DNA of 25,000 bases from Diacronema lutheri (Eukaryota > Haptophyta > Pavlovophyceae > Pavlovales > Pavlovaceae): contig JAGTXO010000076.1 of assembly GCA_019448385.1 (NCBI GenBank), positions 1-25,000 on the forward strand, written 5' to 3'. Position numbers and translations under genes: made by a program. A model generated the notes under the pieces. The model saw nothing but the letters and a program-made list of their open reading frames with translations. It had not been told where the DNA came from and did no database searches. Below, piece by piece: positions 17,689 through 25,000 of the stretch. Every line of letters starts with the position of its first letter. The stretch's first letter is position 1.

Positions 17689-19033
17689 ATGCGTGCCGGC
17701 CAATCGAGGATTGCGCGGCTCGGCGCCGCGCCGGCGCGCGCGCTGCTCGTGCTCGCGTGCTGCGCGGCGTGCACGAGCGCGCACGCGCACCGGCCGACGC
17801 CGCTGCGACGATATCGCCCATTCGCGATCGCGCCAACGCCGTGCCGCCGGCGCGCGTGCGGGCTGGTCGCGCGCGCGGGCGAGCCGCCGGCGGGCGAGCC
17901 TGGGCGCGCTGTGCCGCGCGCGCGCAGCGCGCCGCGCCGTTTCGCCTCCGCGCTCGGCCGTGCGTCGACGGAGCTGCTCCCCGTCTGGATCTTGGTAGCC
18001 GCGCTGCTCGCGCTGAAGTGGCCGTGGCTGTTCGCGTGGTTTGGCGGCGGCTACTACACGGCGGGGCTCGGCGCGATGATGCTCTCGACGGCGCTGACGC
18101 TGCGCGCGGCGGACTTTGCGGACGTGTGGCGCGATGGGAAGCGCGCCATCGCCGCCGGCGCCGCGATGCACGTGCTGCTCAAGCCGCCGCTCGCGCTCGG
18201 CCTCGCGCGCGCGCTCGGCCTCTCGCCGCCTGCGCTCGCCGGTCTCGTGCTGCTGGCGGCGGCGCCGGGCGCACAGTCGACGTCGGTGGCGGTGCTCCTC
18301 GCGCGGGGCAACGTCGCGCTCTCCGTGTGCATCGTCACGCTGCTCAACCTGAGCGCCTTCGCCACCACGCCCCTCTTCACAAAGGCCCTCGGCGGCGGCG
18401 CGACCGTCTGCGTCTCCGCGGCGGCGATGAGCCGCACGACGGTGCAGGTCGTGCTCGCGCCCATCGTCGTCGGCCTGCTCGTCAACGCGCTCTTCCCCGC
18501 CGTGCGCAAGCGCGCCGCGACCGTCGGTCCGCGCGTCGGTTCGGTGCTCGCCACCCTCTTCGCGGGCTCGGGTACGTCGCTGATCGCGCCCGCCTTTGCC
18601 ACCGTCACGCCCGCGCTGCTCGTCGCCGTTGGCGCCTTCCACGCGGGCGGCTCGCTGCTCGGTTGGCTCTTCGGCCGCCTCGCCCGACTCAAGCCCGACG
18701 ACACGCGCGTGCTCGCCATACTAGGTGCGCGCGCCCGCGCGCGCGCGCGCGCGCCGCTTGCGCGCCTGCGCCTACGCCGCGCCTACGCCGCGCCTACGCC
18801 GCGCCGCTCCGCGCGCGCTGCGCGCCGCGCGTGGTGCAGGCGGGATGCAAAGCTCGTCGCTCGCCTTCCTCCTCGCGACGCGCCACCTGCCCGACATGAT
18901 GGGGTCGGTGCCCGCAGCCATCTCCGTCTCGACGATGCTGCTCTGGGGGATGACGCTCGCCGCGGCGATGACGCAGAATGATAGGCGCGCTGCGGGCGGC
19001 GAGCGGCACCAACCGGCAGCGCCGGTCGTGTGA
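17689..19033 (+). CDS. BASS-family (bile acid:sodium symporter) transporter, probably plastid-targeted
   Basis: Exons 17689-18724 and 18840-19033 (phase 1) give 409 residues. The chosen start (MRAGQSRIARL) gives an ER-type signal peptide ALLVLACCAACTSAHA and then a basic transit-like region, the bipartite leader of complex plastids; an in-frame ATG at 17599 would bury it. The membrane part has family hallmarks: GAMMLSTALTLRAADF, KPPLALGLARALGLSP, LAAAPGAQSTSVAVLLARGN, LSAFATTPLFTKAL, and after the intron GMQSSSLAFLLATRHL. About nine to ten helices are expected. Plant plastid BASS proteins move pyruvate, 2-keto acids or glycolate with sodium; the substrate here is not decided by the sequence. 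Its stop codon converges on the BCD1 gene. Confidence 0.88.
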
Positions 19034-19247
19034 CCGAGTGCTGCTGCCATCTTGTTCCACTCGTGCAGACCCTTGACCGTGACACCCCATCTGCAACTTC
19101 CCGTCAACTCCGCTCCGATGAGGCCCCCACTGCGCAGCCCCCTCGCACGTTGAGCGCAGCGGTTGGGGCTTCAGCCCCTCTCTCAGTCTCGGCCTCAGTC
19201 AGTCTCGTCAGCTCGCGAGTTGGGCGGCCCGCACGGGCTCGCCCTGC

Positions 19248-20576
19248 TCAGCTCAGCCCCGCCGGGTGCGGCACTCGCGGCCAGACGGGCGCGCCGTCCG
19301 GCGCGAGCGCGTTCGCCTCGTCGTCGGTGAGGAGGAAGAGCGTCGGGAACTCGACGACGACGCAGCCGCGCAGCGCGGCGCCGAGCGGGGCGGCGAGCGG
19401 CAGCGCGAAAAAGCCGCGCAGGTCGGAGCGCGCGCCCTCGTCGCGCAGCAGCAGCGCCAAGCCCGGCGCGGCGGCCGCGGCGGGCGCGTCACCCACGCGC
19501 CCGTCGGCTGCCTCGGCGCACGGCAGGCGCGCGCGCGCCGTGCGCGCCTCCTCCGCGTCGAGGCCGCCCACGTAGCGCGAGAGGCGGTGGCGCTGCACAA
19601 CGGCGCTCATCGTCGGCAGCGGCACGCCGCTCGCGCTCCCGCTGTCGCCCGCCTCGCCCGCGCTGTCGACCGCGCGCCTCTCCGCCGCGCCGTGCGTGCG
19701 CGCCTCAACGGTGTCACGTAACAGCCGTAACAGCGTCACCGACTCGGGCGCGCGCTCCGCGACAAGTGTGAGGGAGAGCGCACACACCTCAACCTGCACG
19801 CGCCAGTGAATCGCGCCCGACGGCCCACCGCGCGGGCTTGCGCCGCGCGCGCCGTCGCCTCCGCCTTCCGCCCGCCCGCCCAACGCCGCGGTCGGATCGG
19901 CGCTCGCGGGCGCGCCCTCGCCGCCCTCGCCCGCCGCGCTGCACACCGCGCGCCCGTGTGCCGTGCCAACGTCGGCGCCGCCGCCACCGCGGCCGCCGCC
20001 GCTGCGGCCGCCGCCACCGCGGCCGCCGCCGCGCCCTCCGCGGCTGTGCCGCTCGGGCACAAAGCGCGACGTGTTCGCGGCCGCGCGGCTCATGCCGGAC
20101 GCCATCAGCCGGAGGTGGATGCCGCGTGCCGTCGCGGCGCGGAGGAGCGCCGCGCGCGCGGCCGAGAGCGGCGTCGCGACGAGCCCCGTCGGATGGCCGA
20201 TGCTCCGCCCACGCCCGCGCGCGCCACGCCCGCCGCCGCGCGCGCCACGCCCGCCGCGCGCGACGGCAGCGGCGGCGTCGCGCTCGGCCTCACGCCGCGC
20301 GGCCTCGACAGACCGGCCGGCCTCCTCGAGGAAGCGGTAATCGCTGAGCAGCAGCGCGTCATCAAAGTGCGGGAGCGACGAGTAGCGCGCGACATCGCGC
20401 TTGCCCGAGCAGCCGGGCGGCGCCGTCTTGTGCGCCGCGACGCAGCGGGCGGAGCAGGTGCGCACCTCGCACCGCGGGCAGCGGTAGCGCGCCTCCGCCT
20501 GCGCACATACCGCGCACGCCACCTCCGCGCGCGCGCGCTTGGCCGACGGCGGGCTCTCGCTCAGCATGGCGGGCAT
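19248..20576 (-). CDS. BCD1: Box C/D snoRNP assembly factor BCD1 (ZNHIT6-like)
   Basis: A single exon of 442 residues starts MPAMLSESPP; a second ATG at residue 4 is also possible. The zf-HIT finger is complete at 21-56: CAVC, CPRC, CSARC, then H49 and C56. Directly after it comes the family-typical SLPHFDDALLLSDYRFLEEAGRSVEAARR block. Further along are VATPLSAARAALLRAATARGIHLRLM (partly quoted), an RGG/GGR-rich linker and the C-terminal CVVVEFPTLFLL. BCD1 helps assemble box C/D snoRNPs in the nucleus, before rRNA 2'-O-methylation. The Gly/Arg linkers make it longer than many relatives. The gene is head-to-head with the DHCR24-like gene. Confidence 0.92.
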   Translation of the reverse strand: MPAMLSESPPSAKRARAEVACAVCAQAEARYRCPRCEVRTCSARCVAAHKTAPPGCSGKRDVARYSSLPHFDDALLLSDYRFLEEAGRSVEAARREAERDAAAAVARGGRGARGGGRGARGRGRSIGHPTGLVATPLSAARAALLRAATARGIHLRLMASGMSRAAANTSRFVPERHSRGGRGGGRGGGGRSGGGRGGGGADVGTAHGRAVCSAAGEGGEGAPASADPTAALGGRAEGGGDGARGASPRGGPSGAIHWRVQVEVCALSLTLVAERAPESVTLLRLLRDTVEARTHGAAERRAVDSAGEAGDSGSASGVPLPTMSAVVQRHRLSRYVGGLDAEEARTARARLPCAEAADGRVGDAPAAAAAPGLALLLRDEGARSDLRGFFALPLAAPLGAALRGCVVVEFPTLFLLTDDEANALAPDGAPVWPRVPHPAGLS

Positions 20577-20667
20577 CAATTTAGCCCCGGGCCAATCAAA
20601 ACCGAGCGGAAAAATCTCACCGCCGAGGGGGAATCGGAGCGCGTCCGACCCGCCCCTCGCGCGTGAG
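20577..20667. promoter_or_regulatory. 91-bp bidirectional promoter with CCAAT box
   Basis: The whole space between the divergent BCD1 and DHCR24-like start codons. It contains CCAAT at 20592-20596 followed by CAAAACC and GGAAAAATC, the same CCAAT plus A-rich layout as at 5482-5584. Confidence 0.6.
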
Positions 20668-23600
20668 ATGGCGGCCGACAACACCAACGGGCACTCAAAC
20701 GGGCGCTCGAACGGGCACTCGAACGGGCATGCGAATGGGCACGCGTCCAGCGGCGCCAGCCGCGCCCCCGAGCCCGTGACCGCCTGGATCCGCTTCGTCA
20801 CGTACATCCTGGAGGCACGCGCGCCGAGCGGCGCCGAGCGAGCGCGTGGCGAGGCCTTGAGCCACCCTCGCGCGCTCCGCGTAGGCCGGGCGCCTGGCTC
20901 TCAGGCGCTGTGCGCGTGGGTCGCGCGTTTTGAGCCGCACGCCTCGTCGCGCACTCCGAGCCGCGCGCTCACTCGCGCCGCGCCTCCCCTCGCACGCACG
21001 CCGTGCCACCGATGCCCGCCGCGTTTGGCCGACTCGCGTGCCTCCGCCGCCGCGTTCCCTCGCCGCGCGGCGCGCAGGAGCACCGCGGCAAGATCAACTT
21101 CTTCATCGTGCTCCCCATCTCCTTCCTCTGCGATGTGGTCTGGTCGTGGCGCGACTGGTACTACGAGACCTTCTGCACCACGCCGCACCTGCACGGCCAG
21201 CGCGTCGCCGAGGTGCAGCGCCAGGTGTGCGCGCAGCGCCGCACGCAGCGCCAACGCGCCTGCAGGCGCGGCCACCGCGCGGCTGAGCGGCCAGCGCGGC
21301 CACCCGGCGCAGGGGCCGCGCGGGCGCGGGCGGGGAGAGCGCACAGAGCCCGGGAGGGGGGGGGGGGGGGGGGGGGGGCAAATGGCACCCCCGCCAGCTG
21401 AGAGGGGGGCGGCACCCACAGCCAATGAGAGGCGCGCGGGCTGCCTGATGCCCCACCCCTCGGGGCAGACATTGGAGCAGGCGTGGTAGACGTTGGAGCA
21501 GGCGTGGCGGCGTGGCAGACGTTGGAGCGGGGCGTGGCGGCTGGCCTCGTCCGCATCTCACCGCACCGCCGCCCCGCCCCTCCGCCGACTGCGCGGCGCC
21601 ACCGCCGTCGCCGCCGCCGTGCCGCGCCGTCCGCCGCCGCGCAGGTGCGCGAGTGGCGGGCGCGCAAGGACGCGGGCGAGGAGGTTGGCAAGATGTGCAC
21701 CGACCGCAAGCCTTTCCTCACGATGGGCCCGGCGACTCGCACCTTTAAAAAGGAGTGCCGCAAGATCAAGTGCTCCGACATGTGTGACATCCTCAAGGTG
21801 GACCACGAGGCGATGACCGTCACGTGCGAGCCCCTCGTCAACATGGGACACATCACGCGCGCGCTGCTCCCGATGGGGTGCGGCGCACGCACAGTCGGCC
21901 GCCAGCCCGCCGAGCGCGTCCGCTTGCCCGCCTCCGTCCGCCTGCCCTCCCCCTTCACCCATTCCATCCCATCCCATCCCTTCTCTCTTCCCTTTTCCCT
22001 TCCCATCCCTTCCCTCCTTTTGAAAAAAGGTACGCGCTCAAGATTCAAATCGAGATGGAGGACCTGACGATTGGCGGCCTCTCGATGGGGCTGGGGATGG
22101 AGACCAACTCGCACCGTTTTGGCCTCATCCAGGAGGTGCGCGCTGCTGTGCCCCCCCCCCCCCCCCCCCCCCCGAATCCCCCATCCCAAGCTCTATCCGG
22201 GGGGCAAGCCAGTCAGTATCCAGCCAGTCAGCCAGTCAGCCAGTCAGCAGCTCGGGTCGACTTTGGCCGCTCGCATGGCACTCATCCCCCACCCCCCCCA
22301 CCCCCCACCCCCTCTCTTGCTGTCCCAGACGATCCGCGCATATGACGTCGTCCTCGCGTCGGGCGAGCTGGTGCACTGCACGCGCGACAACGAGCATGCG
22401 GCCCTCTTCGGCGTGATGGCGTGGAGCTGCGGCACGCTCGGCTTCCTCGTTGCTGTCGAGGTGAGGGAGGGAGGGGGGGGGGGGGGACACGCAGTGTGCG
22501 TCACCGTTTGGCCCTGACACCCCCCCCCCCCCCCCCCCCCCCTACCCCTCGCCCCATTGGGTGTGTAGGTTGAGATCGTCAAGGTGAAGCCCTACGTGCG
22601 AGCGACCTACCTGCCGTGCTTTACGCTGCAAGAGCACTGCGCGGAGATGAAACGCCTGTCCCTGCTGCCCGAGGGGCAGACGCCGCCGTGAGCGCAGCCC
22701 ACTGCCCCCCCTGCCACCACCCGCCCCCCCCCCCGCCCCCCCCTGCCCACCCCTGCCCTCCCCTGCCCCCCCCCCCCCCCCCCTGCCCCCCCTGCCCCCC
22801 ACACCGCCCAGCGCACGCGCGGGAGCCGCGCGCGTGCGCGTGGGCATGCGCGCACACGGCGCCGCCCCCCCCCCCCCCCCCCCCCCCCCCCCCCTTCTTT
22901 CCGCAGCTACCTCGAGAGCACCGTGTACGGCAAGGACCGCGCAGTGATCCAGTGCATCGAGTTTGTCGACATCAGTTGGCGCGAGTGGCTCTTTGAGGTG
23001 AACTCGTGCAACCTGTGGTTTAAGCCCTACTACTACAAGTGGTCCGCGCGCGCGAGGGCGCGCGCCGCGCTGCTGTGCGTGGCTTCCCACGCGCCGAGTC
23101 CCCTTTCCCGTCCCTTTCCCTTCCCTCCCCTTCCCTTCCTTTGCTTTCTTTCCCGTCCCCTTTCCCCTCCCCTCCCCTGCCGCGCACGCGCTGCCGCGTG
23201 CGCGCGCAGGGTGGAGGGCGCGTTCGAGCGGACCAACCGCGCGACGGGCAAGCCCGGCTTCAGCGAGATCCTGCCGATCAAGCATTACTACCACCGGTGT
23301 GTGGCGCGGGGTGCTGCTACGCTCTTAGGCTGTGGCCAAGGGGGGGGGGGGGGGGGGGCAGCACTGCAGCGCTCTTACGCTGCTACGCTCTTACGCTGTG
23401 GCCAAGGGGGGGGGGGGGGGGGGGGGGCAGCACTGCAGCGCTCTTACGCTGCTACGCTCTTACGCTGTGACCAAGGGGGGGGGGGGGGGGGGGGGGGCAG
23501 CACTGCGGCGCTCTTACGCTGCTACGCTCTTACGCTGTGACCGGGGGGGGGGGGGGGGGGGGGGGGCAGCACTGCGGCGCTCTTACGCTGCTACGCTCTT

Positions 23601-25000
23601 ACGCTGTGGCCAAGGGGGGGGGGGGGGGGGGGGCAGCACTGCGGCGCTCTTACGCTGCTACGCTCTTACGCTGTGACCAAGGGGGGGGGGGGGGGGGGGG
23701 GGGCAGCACTGCGGCGCTCTTACGCTGCTACGCTCTTACGCTGTGACCAGGGGGGGGGGGGGGGGGGGGGCAGCACTGCGGCGCTCTTACGCTGCTACGC
23801 TCTTACGCTGTGGCCAAGGGGGGGGGGGGGGGGGGGGCAGCACTGCGGCGCTCTTACGCTGCTACGCTCTTACGCTGTGACCGGGGGGGGGGGGGGGGGC
23901 AGCACTGCAGCGCTCTTACGCTGCTACGCTCTTACGCTGTGACCGGGGGGGGGGGGGGGGGGGCAGCACTGCGGCGCTCTTACGCTGCTACGCTCTTACG
24001 CTGTGGCCAAGGGGGGGGGGGGGGGGGGGGGCAGCACTGCGGCGCTCTTACGCTGCTACGCTCTTACGCTGTGGCCAAGGGGGGGGGGGGGGGGGCAGCA
24101 CTGCGGCGCTCTTACGCTGCTACGCTCTTACGCTGTGACCGGGGGGGGGGGGGGGGGGGCAGCACTGCAGCGCTCTTACGCTGCTACGCTCTTACGCTGT
24201 GACCGGGGGGGGGGGGGGGGGGGCAGCACTGCGGCGCTCTTACGCTGCTACGCTCTTACGCTGTGGCCAAGGGGGGGGGGGGGGGGGGCAGCACTGCGGC
24301 GCTCTTACGCTGCTACGCTCTTACGCTGTGGCCAAGGGGGGGGGGGGGGGGGGGGGGCAGCACTGCGGCGCTCTTACGCTGCTACGCTCTTACGCTGTGA
24401 CCAAGGGGGGGGGGGGGGGGGGGGGGGGGGGCAGCACTGCAGCGCTCTTACGCTGCTACGCTCTTACGCTGTGACCGGGGGGGGGGGGGGGGGGGGCAGC
24501 ACTGCAGCGCTCTTACGCTGCTACGCTCTTACGCTGTGACCGGGGGGGGGGGGCAGCACTGCGGCGCTCTTACGCTGCTACGCTCTTACGCTGTGGCCAA
24601 GGGGGGGGGGGGGGGGGGGCAGCACTGCGGCGCTCTTACGCTGCTACGCTCTTACGCTGTGACCAAGGGGGGGGGGGGGGGGCAGCACTGCAGCGCTCTT
24701 ACGCTGCTACGCTCTTACGCTGTGACCAAGGGGGGGGGGGGGGGGGGGGGCAGCACTGCGGCGCTCTTACGCTGCTACGCTCTTACGCTGTGGCCAAGGG
24801 GGGGGGGGGGGGGGGCAGCACTGCGGCGCTCTTACGCTGCTACGCTCTTACGCTGTGGCCAAGGGGGGGGGGGGGGGGGGGGCAGCACTGCGGCGCTCTT
24901 ACGCTGCTACGCTCTTACGCTGTGGCCAAGGGGGGGGGGGGGGGGGGGGGCAGCACTGCGGCGCTCTTACGCTGCTACGCTCTTACGCTGTGACCGGGGG
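20668..25000 (+). CDS. DHCR24: Delta(24)-sterol reductase (DHCR24/DWF1-like), 3' end beyond the window
   Basis: Eight exons are visible: 20668-20814 (end uncertain), 21078-21224, 21645-21877, 22030-22135, 22329-22460, 22569-22684, 22907-23041 and 23210-23296; phases agree at every junction from exon 2 on. The enzyme reduces the sterol side-chain double bond using FAD and NADPH in the ER. Marker blocks in order are an N-terminal hydrophobic anchor (FFIVLPISFLCDVVWSWRDW), PHLHGQRVAEVQ, the FAD-binding core MEDLTIGGLSMGLGMETNSH and WSCGTLGFLVAVE, then FVDISWREWLF, WFKPYYYKW and LPIKHYYHR. The N-terminus has an unusual NGHSNGRSNGHSNGHANGH repeat. About the last 200 residues of a typical family member lie outside. 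Exon 1 has no good phase-0 GT donor next to the expected end; GAG|GC at 20815 or GT at 20881 are options. Confidence 0.9.
21467..21540. repeat. Short tandem repeat in DHCR24-like intron 2
   Basis: Three diverged copies of AGACGTTGGAGCAGGCGTGG occur with variable linkers. A G-run at about 21355-21378 lies upstream in the same 420-bp intron. Confidence 0.8.
22208..22251. repeat. CAGTCAGC short repeat in DHCR24-like intron 4
   Basis: Several units of CCAGTCAG occur between a C-run (about 22151-22172) and a C-rich tract before the acceptor at 22327-22328. Confidence 0.8.
23326..25000. repeat. G-run minisatellite in DHCR24-like intron 8, at least 25 copies, open at the window edge
   Basis: Units of about 57-73 bp are spaced by CAGCACTGC (first near 23359, last near 24951). 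Each has a conserved part with a doubled CTCTTACGCTG and a G-run of about 11-30 bases. Length differences lie mostly in the G-run; small variants are TGACCAA, TGGCCAA and TGACCGG, and GCAGCG versus GCGGCG. The first, diverged unit (CTGCTACGCTCTTAGGCTG) lies right after the donor at 23297, so the array seems to have grown from the 5' end of the intron. It continues past the window. Confidence 0.95.

Noticed and set aside
23332-24993. Many Gly-rich open frames ending in LLRCYALTL
   Set aside because: They are the same minisatellite unit read repeatedly; the length of G-runs alone decides where frames open and close.
23326-25000. CRISPR-like array
   Set aside because: The conserved parts are separated by G-runs, not by unique spacers, and the array sits in a spliceosomal intron of a eukaryotic gene.

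Overview
This is a nuclear eukaryotic window, very GC-rich and gene-dense, most likely from a haptophyte-type alga. The evidence is: spliceosomal introns in nearly every gene, often rich in C- or G-runs; ciliary-type proteins (a SHIPPO-like protein and a PPP1R36-like protein); a BASS transporter whose leader looks like an ER signal peptide plus transit peptide, as expected for a complex plastid; a sterol Delta24-reductase; a retinoblastoma-type pocket protein; and vertebrate-type TTAGGG repeats. The haptophyte assignment is inference. The eukaryotic nuclear origin is clear from splice junctions whose phases match across conserved domains.

Layout. 1-520: tandemly duplicated block with interstitial telomeric repeats. 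505-975 (-): small four-helix (MLKL/HeLo-like) protein. 1289-4860 (-): three-exon mitochondrial-carrier-family protein whose first intron is a 1.1 kb, 54-bp minisatellite. 5059-5481 (-): SHIPPO/PG-rich ciliary protein, head-to-head (103 bp) with 5585-7455 (+), a PPP1R36-like protein. 7469-8019: G-run and 89-bp tandem repeats overlapping the 3' end of an unrecognised spliced gene, 7847-9217 (-). 9910-11499 (+): four-exon cysteine-rich membrane protein. 11997-16319 (+): five-exon retinoblastoma-related protein with conserved A and B pockets but no visible N-terminal cyclin-fold domain. 16443-17468 (+): COX11. 17689-19033 (+): BASS-family plastid transporter. 19248-20576 (-): BCD1/ZNHIT6 snoRNP factor, head-to-head (91 bp) with 20668->25000 (+), a DHCR24-like Delta24-sterol reductase of which eight exons are in the window. 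The last 1.7 kb is one DHCR24 intron filled by a G-run minisatellite.

The genes do not form a pathway; they are housekeeping, organelle, cilium and cell-cycle genes. The recurrent theme is minisatellite growth at or near splice junctions. The most striking case is RBR intron 2, where the 3' splice site plus the first 25 exon bases recur ten times. The carrier intron array is the opposite: its sense strand has no AG or GT at all. All exon models were worked out by eye from reading frames, splice consensus and phase; no alignment or transcript was available.
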